Source: an uncultured Trueperaceae bacterium
GTDB taxonomy: Bacteria > Deinococcota > Deinococci > Deinococcales > Trueperaceae
Reading direction: 5' to 3'
DNA: 47,430 nt
Assembly: GCA_937911855.1 (NCBI GenBank)
Contig: CALDPK010000033.1
Coordinates: 1-47,430, forward strand
The position numbers and the translations under genes were made by a program. Shown in pieces: positions 40,743 to 47,430 of the stretch (the first letter of the stretch is position 1; every line of letters starts with the position of its first letter). The notes beneath the pieces are model-generated. The model did no database searches and had not been told where the DNA came from. It worked only from the letters and a program-made list of their open reading frames with translations.

Positions 40743-41780
40743 ATGTTCAGACCCTGGCAGCACTACATCGGAGTGGACCTTGGCACTGCCACGGTCCTGA
40801 TTTACGTAAAAGGCAAAGGCATCATGCTGCGCGAGCCTTCCGTCATCGCCACCTCACGCGACAGCGGTGACGTCAAGGCAGTCGGCGACGAAGCCTATCG
40901 CATGCTGGGCCGCACGCCGGGCAACATCATCGCCAACCGGCCGATGCGTGACGGCGTCATCGCCGATTACGACCTGACCGAGAAGATGCTCAAGGCGTTC
41001 ATGAGCAAGGTGGTCACCGGACCCGGCCGCTGGTTCAAGCCCCACATCATGGTGTGCGTGCCCTCAGGCGTCACCGAAGTCGAGCGACGGGCCATGCTGC
41101 AGGCAGCCCGCGAGGTCGGTGCCCGCCGCGCTTACCTCATCGAGGAACCGCTGGCAGCAGCCATCGGCGCCGGCGTGCGGATCGCGGAACCGACGGGCTC
41201 GATGATCGTCGACATCGGCGGCGGCACCACCGACGTGGCCATCATCAGCCTCGGCGGCATCGTGGTCAGCGAGTCGGTGCGCATAGCCGGCAACGAGTTC
41301 GACGAATCGATCATCCGGCACATCCGCCACAAGGAGAACCTGCTCATCGGTGACCGCACGGCCGAGGAGATCAAGATCCAGGTCGGCTCGGCGATCGTAA
41401 CTTCCACAGATGAAGTGCGCTCCACCATGGTGCGCGGCCGGGACCTTATCAACGGTCTGCCCAAGACCATCACCGTCACTACCGAGGACGTCGTCACCGC
41501 CCTCAAGGAACCGGTACAGAAGATAGCTGACGCCGTCCGGCGCGTCCTGGAGCAGGCACCGCCCGAACTTGTGGCAGACGTCATCGACCGCGGGATAATC
41601 ATGACCGGCGGCGGCGCGCTGCTGCACAACTTCGACGAACTGCTGCGCCAGACGACAGGCATACCGGTAGCTGTGGCCGAGAACGCGGTGGACTGCGTGG
41701 CACTGGGGACGGGCGAAGCCCTCGACATGATCCCCCTGCTCCAGGACGCCCTCATCTCGGACAGCTTCCTCAGGCGCTGA
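40743..41780 (+). CDS. mreB: Rod-shape protein MreB
   Basis: This 345-residue actin homologue has the phosphate-1 loop VDLGTATVLIYVKGKGI, VVCVPSGV-type VCVPSGVTEVERRAMLQAA, IEEPLAAAIGAGV, VDIGGGTTDVAIISLGG, and MTGGGALLHNFDELL. It polymerises under the membrane and guides wall elongation, so the organism is probably rod-shaped. mreC/mreD do not follow; instead lpxD begins 5 bases later. A second, non-canonical MreB role is therefore possible. Confidence 0.95.
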   Translation: MFRPWQHYIGVDLGTATVLIYVKGKGIMLREPSVIATSRDSGDVKAVGDEAYRMLGRTPGNIIANRPMRDGVIADYDLTEKMLKAFMSKVVTGPGRWFKPHIMVCVPSGVTEVERRAMLQAAREVGARRAYLIEEPLAAAIGAGVRIAEPTGSMIVDIGGGTTDVAIISLGGIVVSESVRIAGNEFDESIIRHIRHKENLLIGDRTAEEIKIQVGSAIVTSTDEVRSTMVRGRDLINGLPKTITVTTEDVVTALKEPVQKIADAVRRVLEQAPPELVADVIDRGIIMTGGGALLHNFDELLRQTTGIPVAVAENAVDCVALGTGEALDMIPLLQDALISDSFLRR

Positions 41781-41785
41781 CCGAA

Positions 41786-42811
41786 TTGTCCGGAACGTCT
41801 GCCAAAACGCTCAGCCTGGAGCAGATACTGGCCGTCACCGGCGGCCAGCCGGCGGACGTGGACGGGACAGCAGCTGCGTCGTTCGAACTGCGTGAACCCG
41901 ACCGGGCAGACGAAGGCTCAGTGGCAGTGCTGTGGCGGCGCGAAAGCCTCGAAGCTGCAGCCACAGCCGGCCTGCTGGTCATTGACAGCAGCCTGGACGC
42001 AGCCGCAGCCGGCCGGCCCCGGATCGTAGTGGCCAACGCCCGTCACGCCCTGGCCCAACTGAGCAGCCAGATCAAGCCACGCGCGGAAGTGACCCCGAGC
42101 ATTCATCCGACAGCCACCGTGCATGAACTGGCGCAGGTGTCAGCTGAAGCCAGCGTGGGACCGGGTGCGGTCATCGGCGCGGAGGCGCGGATCGGCCCCG
42201 GCAGCGTCATCGGGGCTGGCAGCACCATCGGTGAGCGCAGCGTCATCGGCGCAGGCTGCACGGTTCAGCCGGGCGTGCACATCTATCACGACGTGACGGT
42301 CGGTGACCGCGTCATCCTGCACAGCGGTGCCGTGCTGGGGGCAGACGGTTTCGGCTTCGCAGGCGGCCCGGACGGCATGGTGAAGATAGAGCACCTGGGC
42401 CAGGTAGTCATCAGTGACGACGTGGAGATAGGCGCCAACAGCACCGTGGACCGCGGAACCATGGGAGCGACCTTCATCGGCCCCCGCACCAAGATCGACA
42501 ACCTGGTCCAGATCGCCCACAACGTCCGGATCGGCAGTGACTGCCTCATCGCCGGCCAGTCCGCGATCGGCGGCAGCACCGTGCTGGGCGACAGGGTGAC
42601 CCTTGCGGGCAACGCCGCACTTTCCGATCACATAAACATCGGTGACGGCGCCACGGTCGGCGGTCTGAGCGGGGTCAGCAAGAACGTCCCGGCAGGCGAG
42701 GTCTGGTTCGGCACGCCAGCGATGCCTTACCGCGCCTTCGCCCGCCGCCAGTACCTGATCGGCCGGCTCGAGCAGATCTGGGAGTTCGTGCGCCGGCAGG
42801 TTCGCGGATGA
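41786..42811 (+). CDS. lpxD: UDP-3-O-acylglucosamine N-acyltransferase LpxD
   Basis: This 341-residue left-handed beta-helix protein has many hexapeptide repeats. It shows GADGFGFAGGPDGMVKIEHL, VEIGANSTVDRGTMG, and KIDNLVQIAHNVRIG with the catalytic His (245). LpxD adds the second acyl chain in lipid A synthesis. TTG start at 41786, just after mreB. The stop overlaps lpxC by 4 bases (ATGA). Length is normal. Confidence 0.9.
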   Translation: MSGTSAKTLSLEQILAVTGGQPADVDGTAAASFELREPDRADEGSVAVLWRRESLEAAATAGLLVIDSSLDAAAAGRPRIVVANARHALAQLSSQIKPRAEVTPSIHPTATVHELAQVSAEASVGPGAVIGAEARIGPGSVIGAGSTIGERSVIGAGCTVQPGVHIYHDVTVGDRVILHSGAVLGADGFGFAGGPDGMVKIEHLGQVVISDDVEIGANSTVDRGTMGATFIGPRTKIDNLVQIAHNVRIGSDCLIAGQSAIGGSTVLGDRVTLAGNAALSDHINIGDGATVGGLSGVSKNVPAGEVWFGTPAMPYRAFARRQYLIGRLEQIWEFVRRQVRG

Positions 42812-43590
42812 TCGAAGTAAACGGCAAGGGAATCCACAGCGGCCGGGAATGCACCGTCCGCATCTGGCGTGAGGACGGGCCGGTGACCTTCCTGAGGTCC
42901 GGTACGCGCATAGAGGCGCTCGCCGCCAACCTGGGCGAAACCAACCGTGCCACCAGCCTGGCTGCCGGCGGCGCGCGCGTGACCATGGTCGAGCACCTGC
43001 TGGCTGCCCTGCACATCACCGGCTGGTGGCACGGCCTTACAGTCGAGGTGAGCGCCGAGGAACTGCCGGTGCTGGACGGATCGGCCCGGGACTGGCTCGC
43101 CCTCCTGGCTGAGCTGGGCAAGCCGCCGCCGGCGCCCGCGCCGTTCCGCCCCGACCGGGCCATAACCGTCCGCCATGACAAGGGCGAGGCGTCGATCGAG
43201 CCGGGTGAGCCCCGGCTCGAGGTGAGCGTCTCGTTCAGCCATCCACTGATCGGCGACCAGCGGTGGCGGGGAGGACCTGCGGACTTCCATGAACTGGCTG
43301 ACGCGCGCACCTTCGGCTTCAAAGAGGAACTTCAGCTGCTGAACGAACGCGGACTGGCCAGAGGCGCGGATACGGGCAACTGCCTGGTGTTCAGCGGTGA
43401 CGGGACACTGGGCGCGATGCGCGGCAACGACGAGCCGGTCCGGCACAAGGCACTGGATGTGCTGGGTGACCTGTTCGTGCTGGGCCGGCCCATAGCCGGC
43501 CGCATCAGGTCTGCTTGTGGCTCGCACGGACTTCATGCCAAACTGGTGCAGGAAGTCCGGCAGCAGGCCGGCATGGAGACGGCGACTTGA
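42808..43590 (+). CDS. lpxC: UDP-3-O-acyl-N-acetylglucosamine deacetylase LpxC
   Basis: This 260-residue zinc deacetylase is the committed step of lipid A synthesis. It shows GKGIHSGRECTV and ETNRATSLAAGGARVTMVEH (His63 as Zn ligand). DARTFGF and GLARGADTGNCLVF follow. VRHKALDVLGDLFVLGRPIAG holds His213 and Asp217 with the proper four-residue spacing, and GSHGLHAKL ends the site. All metal ligands are present, so it should be active. It is about 40 residues shorter than E. coli LpxC, trimmed in loops. Confidence 0.9.
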   Translation: MIEVNGKGIHSGRECTVRIWREDGPVTFLRSGTRIEALAANLGETNRATSLAAGGARVTMVEHLLAALHITGWWHGLTVEVSAEELPVLDGSARDWLALLAELGKPPPAPAPFRPDRAITVRHDKGEASIEPGEPRLEVSVSFSHPLIGDQRWRGGPADFHELADARTFGFKEELQLLNERGLARGADTGNCLVFSGDGTLGAMRGNDEPVRHKALDVLGDLFVLGRPIAGRIRSACGSHGLHAKLVQEVRQQAGMETAT

Positions 43591-44561
43591 ATCGCACCAA
43601 GGTAGCAGTGGTCGGCTACGGCGTCATGGGCCAGTACCACGCCAACAACTACGCATCGATGCCGCAGGCCAGGCTGGTCGCGGCAGTCGATCCCGACCCG
43701 GTCAAACGCCGCCATGCCGAAGACACGTTCGGCTGCCGCACCTACGCCGACATCTCCGGTCTGCTGAAGAACGAACAGGTCGAGGCCGTCAGCATCGCCG
43801 CGCCCACCAGCCAGCATTACGGCATCGCCAGGCAGCTGCTCACCTCCGGGATCCACGCCCTGGTCGAGAAGCCCCTGGCTCCGACGATGAAGCAGGCCAG
43901 TGAACTGGTCGCGCTCAGCCGTGAACGTGACCTGGTACTGCAGGTCGGCCATATCACGCGTTTTTACGACGCAGTCACCCGCCTGAACAACACCGTGACC
44001 GATCCGTACCTGATCGAAGCGCGGCGCCTGACTCCGCACACCCGCATCACCGACACCGGTGTGGTGCTGGACCTGATGATCCACGACATCGACATCGTCC
44101 TGAAACTGGTCCCGTCCGAGATCACCCAGGTGTCAGTGGCAGGCCATTCGCTGGCCGGCAACGGCTTCGAGGATGTGGCCGCGGCACAGCTGGTGTTCGC
44201 CAATGGCTGCATAGTCAGGCTGCTGGCCAGCCGCGCCGCCTACAGCGTGGAGCGCAGCATGACGGTGATGGAACGGGACAAGATGGTCACGCTTGATTTC
44301 AGCCGTGATCCGCATACCGAAGTCGCCATCCACCGGCCCGCACCCGGACTTGACGGCAGCAGCGTGCAGGTGGAACGGCACCAGGTCGAGGAAGACAATC
44401 CCCTGCGGCGCGAGCTCACCCACTTCCTGGCGCGGATCAGCCGCGCCGAACCGCCGGTCGGAACCGCCGAGGACGACCTGCGTTCCCTGGAACTCGCTAC
44501 CCGCCTCCTGCAGCACATGCGCGAGGCCCAGCTGGACGAGCTTGAAAGCGCCTTTCGCTGA
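43587..44561 (+). CDS. Gfo/Idh/MocA-family oxidoreductase in the lpx cluster
   Basis: This 324-residue protein has the NAD-binding GYGVMG (G10-x-G12-xx-G15) and the family's EKP motif in LVEKPLAPT (94-96). The C terminus is an alpha/beta substrate domain. It starts with TTG inside the lpxC stop. An oxidoreductase of this family in an lpx operon brings to mind GnnA, which oxidises UDP-GlcNAc at C3 before GnnB transaminates it to give diamino lipid A. No GnnB-like aminotransferase is in the window, so this is only a hypothesis. Confidence 0.8.
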   Translation: MNRTKVAVVGYGVMGQYHANNYASMPQARLVAAVDPDPVKRRHAEDTFGCRTYADISGLLKNEQVEAVSIAAPTSQHYGIARQLLTSGIHALVEKPLAPTMKQASELVALSRERDLVLQVGHITRFYDAVTRLNNTVTDPYLIEARRLTPHTRITDTGVVLDLMIHDIDIVLKLVPSEITQVSVAGHSLAGNGFEDVAAAQLVFANGCIVRLLASRAAYSVERSMTVMERDKMVTLDFSRDPHTEVAIHRPAPGLDGSSVQVERHQVEEDNPLRRELTHFLARISRAEPPVGTAEDDLRSLELATRLLQHMREAQLDELESAFR

Positions 44562-44585
44562 GCGGGAGTTTCCGCAGGCGTGAAG

Positions 44586-44591
44586 TAGAAT
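44586..44591 (+). promoter_or_regulatory. Internal -10 box before fabZ, leaderless
   Basis: TAGAAT is followed by 6 bases and the ATG at 44598. It lies in the only real gap (36 bases) of the lpx cluster. Confidence 0.55.
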
Positions 44592-44597
44592 CAGCGT

Positions 44598-45017
44598 ATG
44601 GAAGCTGACATCCGGGCAATCCTGCCGCACCGCTACCCGTTCCTGCTCGTAGACAGACTGCTGGAAAACTCAGACGGACGTTTCGAATGCATCAAGAACG
44701 TCTCCTACAACGAGCCGTTCTTCGCCGGCCATTTCCCGGATGAACCCGTCATGCCGGGCGTGCTCATCATCGAAGCGCTGGCGCAGGCAGCCGGCGTGGC
44801 GCTGGGTGCCACTGACGGTCCGCAATCGGGCACCGGTTACCTGACCGGCATCGACTCGGCACGCTTCCGGCGCAAGGTTGTGCCAGGCGACCAGCTGCGC
44901 CTGACCGGCGAGATACTCCTCAACCGGCGCGGCCTCGTCAAGGTTCAGGCCACCGCGCTCGTAGGCGATGAAGTGGCTGCAGAAGCCCAGCTGAGCTTCA
45001 TCTACGCCAGGAACTGA
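44598..45017 (+). CDS. fabZ: 3-hydroxyacyl-ACP dehydratase FabZ
   Basis: This 139-residue hot-dog-fold enzyme has LPHRYPFLLVDR, and GHFPDEPVMPGVLIIEALAQ with catalytic His45 and Glu59. It dehydrates 3-hydroxyacyl-ACP in fatty acid synthesis and competes with LpxA/LpxD for the same hydroxyacyl-ACP, which explains its place in lpx operons. The leaderless -10 box sets the start. Confidence 0.95.
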   Translation: MEADIRAILPHRYPFLLVDRLLENSDGRFECIKNVSYNEPFFAGHFPDEPVMPGVLIIEALAQAAGVALGATDGPQSGTGYLTGIDSARFRRKVVPGDQLRLTGEILLNRRGLVKVQATALVGDEVAAEAQLSFIYARN

Positions 45018-45020
45018 TTC

Positions 45021-45812
45021 TTGCCCGCGTTCCGTGCCCATCCCAGTGCAGTGGTCGATCCTTCAGCCGTCATCGGCGAAGGCGCCGAGCTCGGCCCGAA
45101 CACCGTGGTGGAAGCCGGGGTGAAGGTCGGCCCGCGCACGCGCTTGCTGGCAGGAACCGTACTGCAGCAGGGCACGGTGGTGGGCGCCGACTGCGTGCTC
45201 GGACCTTACGCCGTGCTGGGCAGCCTGCCGATGGACACGGCGTTCGGCGGCGAAGAATCGTTCGTGATCATCGGTGACGGTGTGCAGATCCGGGATTTTG
45301 CCACTGTTCATCGCGCAACCGGTGCGGGCGAAGCCACGCGCGTCGGCGACGGCACCCAGATCATGACGTACGTGCACGTGAGCCACAACGCGCAGGTGGG
45401 ACGGTCAGTGATCCTCACTTCCGGCAGCCAGCTGGGCGGCCACAGCAGCGTAGGTGACCGCGCGGTGCTGGGGGCCGGCGCCAGCCTGCACCAGTTCGTC
45501 CGCGTGGGTGAACTCGCGATGATCGGCGCCATGTCGGGTCTGAACCGCGACGCGCTGCCCTTCACCCTGGTCCACGGGGTGTTCGGCGAACACTACGGCC
45601 TGAACCGGGTGGGCCTGAAACGCAGCGGCATCCTGGGTGAGCGCTACTTAGGCATCGAACGCGCCTACCGGGCACTGCGCCGCGGCGACCGGGAACTGTT
45701 CAGCGAACTTGCCTCAAGCACCCCCGACGTTGCAGCCATGCAGGAGTTCATGGCGACCAGCCGGCGCGGCATCTCCGCCATGCGCGGCAAGGGCGGAGCC
45801 TCGCGTGGCTGA
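45021..45812 (+). CDS. lpxA: UDP-N-acetylglucosamine acyltransferase LpxA
   Basis: This 263-residue left-handed beta-helix protein has IIGDGVQIRDFATVHRATG, and MTYVHVSHNAQVG with the catalytic His (122). The C terminus includes IGAMSGLNRDALPFTLVHG and the helical tail. LpxA puts the first 3-hydroxyacyl chain on the UDP-sugar. TTG start 4 bases after fabZ. Whether it takes UDP-GlcNAc or the 3-amino analogue cannot be read from the sequence. Confidence 0.9.
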   Translation: MPAFRAHPSAVVDPSAVIGEGAELGPNTVVEAGVKVGPRTRLLAGTVLQQGTVVGADCVLGPYAVLGSLPMDTAFGGEESFVIIGDGVQIRDFATVHRATGAGEATRVGDGTQIMTYVHVSHNAQVGRSVILTSGSQLGGHSSVGDRAVLGAGASLHQFVRVGELAMIGAMSGLNRDALPFTLVHGVFGEHYGLNRVGLKRSGILGERYLGIERAYRALRRGDRELFSELASSTPDVAAMQEFMATSRRGISAMRGKGGASRG

Positions 45813-47013
45813 GAAAGTCGTACTGGTAAGTAACGGCCCGGGCGAACTGCAGACCTGGGTGCGGCCCGTCCTGACCGAGCTGCAGCGCCAGGCGCCGGAA
45901 GTCGAGACAGTCATCAGCCTTATCCCCTGCCAGTTCGCCAGCGGCAACGAGACCCGCATGGCCGCCACCTTCGGAGCCGGACACGTGACCTCCCCTTCTG
46001 AAGCGATGCGCGTACTGGCCGGCACGTCCCGCGACGGCCCGCTGTCAGGCAGGGCCGGCGCAGTCATCGGCCTGGGTGGCAACACGCGACTGGCCGTGGG
46101 CCTGGGCCGCAAACTCGATGCACCCGTCTACCGGTACTCATTCGTGCCTTACTGGCACCGGTCGCTGAGCAAACTTTACGTTCACGACGAGTCCGCCCGC
46201 CGCAAGGCCCGCCTGCTTGGCGCACCGGCGGCCAGACTCGAGGTGATAGGCAACCTGGTCGCCGACGCGCTGGCCGGCACCGAAGCTGCACCCGTCAGCG
46301 GCTGGCCGAACCTGGTGCTCCTGGCTGGCAGCCGGGAGCGCTACACCAGGGCGGTGCTGCCGCTCATGGTGGCTGCTCTTGACCTGGTCGCTGCAGTACA
46401 TCCCGGCCTGCAGGTCACCTGGCCGGTGAGCCGCCTGCTGAGTGACGAAGCGGTGGCTGAGGCGATCGCGGCCACAGGACCAGAGGTGGTGGGTGGTTAC
46501 GGTTCGACCCGCGAAGGCGACGAGCTGGTGACGCCCGCCGGCCTGCGCATCAGGCTGGTCCCCGATACCGACCGGTACGCCTGGATGAAGGCAGCTGACC
46601 TGGCGCTCACCATCCCCGGCACCAACACCCTGGAACTGGGCATCGCCGGCACGCCGGCAGTCGTGATCCTGCCGCTCAACAAACCCGAGATCATCGCCCT
46701 GGAAGGGCCGGGCCACTGGCTGTCGCTCATCCCAGTGATCGGTACGCCGCTCAAACGCCGGGCGGTCAGGACGTTCGTGGAACGGCTCAACTACCCGGTG
46801 TCGCTGCCCAACCAGTTCTCCGGCGAGGACCTGATGACCGAGGTGAAGGGCATGCTCACGCCGGATGGCGTAGCGCAGCACGTCCTGGCCATGCTTGCCG
46901 ACCGGCAGGACCTGGAGCGCCGTTCGGCCCGGCTGCTTGAGACCATGCCGGCCCCCGGCGCCGCCAGCCGGCTGGTCAGCGAAGTGCTGGAACGGATGCG
47001 AACGCGCCAGTGA
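45805..47013 (+). CDS. lpxB: Divergent lipid-A-disaccharide synthase-like protein
   Basis: This protein is 402 residues from GTG. It opens VVLVSNGPGELQTWVRPVLT in place of the LpxB GExSGD motif. Further along are LVLLAGSRERYTRAVLPLMV (LLPGSR block) and LTIPGTNTLELGIAGTPAVV, near PLNKPE (the SGTxTLE block). These are LpxB-like but altered. Position at the end of the lpx cluster argues it makes the lipid A disaccharide. It overlaps lpxA by 8 bases and the next gene by 4. I am sure of the GT19-like family, less so of the exact reaction. Confidence 0.7.
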   Translation: MAEKVVLVSNGPGELQTWVRPVLTELQRQAPEVETVISLIPCQFASGNETRMAATFGAGHVTSPSEAMRVLAGTSRDGPLSGRAGAVIGLGGNTRLAVGLGRKLDAPVYRYSFVPYWHRSLSKLYVHDESARRKARLLGAPAARLEVIGNLVADALAGTEAAPVSGWPNLVLLAGSRERYTRAVLPLMVAALDLVAAVHPGLQVTWPVSRLLSDEAVAEAIAATGPEVVGGYGSTREGDELVTPAGLRIRLVPDTDRYAWMKAADLALTIPGTNTLELGIAGTPAVVILPLNKPEIIALEGPGHWLSLIPVIGTPLKRRAVRTFVERLNYPVSLPNQFSGEDLMTEVKGMLTPDGVAQHVLAMLADRQDLERRSARLLETMPAPGAASRLVSEVLERMRTRQ

Positions 47014-47430
47014 ACGACCTGTACGAAGCTGCCGACATTTACGACCTGCAGTACGAAGCGTACCGGGACGACATCCCTTTCTACCTGCAGCTCGCCGCTG
47101 ACGAAGGCGGACCGGTACTTGAGCTGGGCAGCGGCACCGGCCGGCTGACTGGCATGCTGGCCCGCGCCGGAAGTGACCTGACTGGTGTGGAACTGTCGGA
47201 GGCGATGCTGGAACGCGCCCGCGAACGCAACGCCGGGGCCAGGCTGCTGCAGGGCGACATGCGCCGCCTTCCTGAACTGGACCTTGCTCCGGGGTCGTTT
47301 CGGCTGGTGCTGGCACCTTTCAACGTGTTGATGCACCTGTTCACGCTGGATGACCAGGATGCGGCGCTGTCAGGGGCTTTCAGCATGCTTGAGCCAGGCG
47401 GCCTGCTGGCGCTGGACCACGCGCTGACCG
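47010..47430 (+). CDS. SAM-dependent methyltransferase (5' part)
   Basis: GTG start within the upstream stop (GTGA); 140 codons before the window ends. It has the class I methyltransferase motif I VLELGSGTGRLTGMLA, then TGVELSEAMLERAR, LLQGDMRRLPEL, and LEPGGLLALDH. The N terminus DLYEAADIYDLQYE is common in small-molecule methyltransferases. The substrate is unknown. It is co-transcribed with the lpx cluster by overlap. Confidence 0.85.
   Translation, partial: MNDLYEAADIYDLQYEAYRDDIPFYLQLAADEGGPVLELGSGTGRLTGMLARAGSDLTGVELSEAMLERARERNAGARLLQGDMRRLPELDLAPGSFRLVLAPFNVLMHLFTLDDQDAALSGAFSMLEPGGLLALDHALT

Noticed and set aside
46138..47316. Reverse open frame of 392 codons opposite the lpxB-like gene
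   Set aside because: Compositionally a shadow; the forward gene has family motifs and overlaps its neighbours as in an operon.
1..47430. CRISPR arrays, tRNA or rRNA genes, insertion sequences, phage genes
   Set aside because: None seen by reading: no regularly spaced repeats, no transposase or integrase, and uniform GC and codon use throughout.

Overview
The window is 47.4 kb of a GC-rich bacterial chromosome, densely packed with core genes on both strands. I see no rRNA, tRNA, CRISPR array or insertion sequence. The best fit is a member of, or close relative to, Deinococcota. The ribosomal protein L31 reads like the Thermus/Deinococcus form. L25 is of the long TL5/CTC type, and the omega subunit resembles the Deinococcus one. 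A DUF5693 protein sits next to csaB, a pairing I associate with SLH/S-layer envelopes. Finally, many genes have a -10 box (TANNNT) only 5 to 9 bases before the start codon, the arrangement described for leaderless mRNAs in Deinococcus. This placement is inference from recalled sequences, not a tree.

Layout. 1-5.9 kb: the start of a BtuF-like gene behind a cobalamin riboswitch, an AFG1/ZapE-type ATPase, the reverse-strand operon aroA-cmk-nadK-lpxB-related, and sufE. 6-9.4 kb: rpmE, an orphan GAF histidine kinase and a TraB-family membrane protein. 9.5-13.4 kb (reverse): gmk, rpoZ, argR and a large exported TPR protein. 13.4-19.3 kb: a tightly overlapping operon pyrG-udk-DUF5693-csaB-TPR. 19.4-22 kb (reverse): a MoxR/ChlI-like AAA ATPase with a VWA partner. 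22-27.9 kb: cinA, rny, prs, rplY and pth. 27.9-31.7 kb (reverse): mrp and valS. 31.8-33.9 kb: a membrane-bound pseudokinase and an EVE-domain protein. 33.9-40.6 kb: hrcA, a three-gene roadblock/coiled-coil/membrane set, then tsaE-tsaB. 40.7-47.4 kb: mreB followed by a lipid A-type cluster (lpxD, lpxC, a Gfo/Idh oxidoreductase, fabZ, lpxA, a divergent lpxB) and the start of a methyltransferase gene.

The most unusual signal concerns gene starts. About a dozen genes look leaderless. Six other genes (gmk, the MoxR ATPase, rny, prs, the pseudokinase and mreB) are each preceded by a mini-ORF of 13 to 26 codons whose stop overlaps or abuts the downstream start codon (ATGA, GTGA, TGA-ATG, or an 11-base overlap). 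Several of these mini-ORFs themselves look leaderless. This suggests that translational coupling through leaderless mini-ORFs is a common way of starting genes here. Other points of interest are a lipid A-type pathway next to S-layer anchoring genes, a cysteine-free Mrp, a CinA whose deamidase domain has lost its motifs, a pseudokinase, and two proteins that seem to share both ends with a long coiled coil inserted in one of them.
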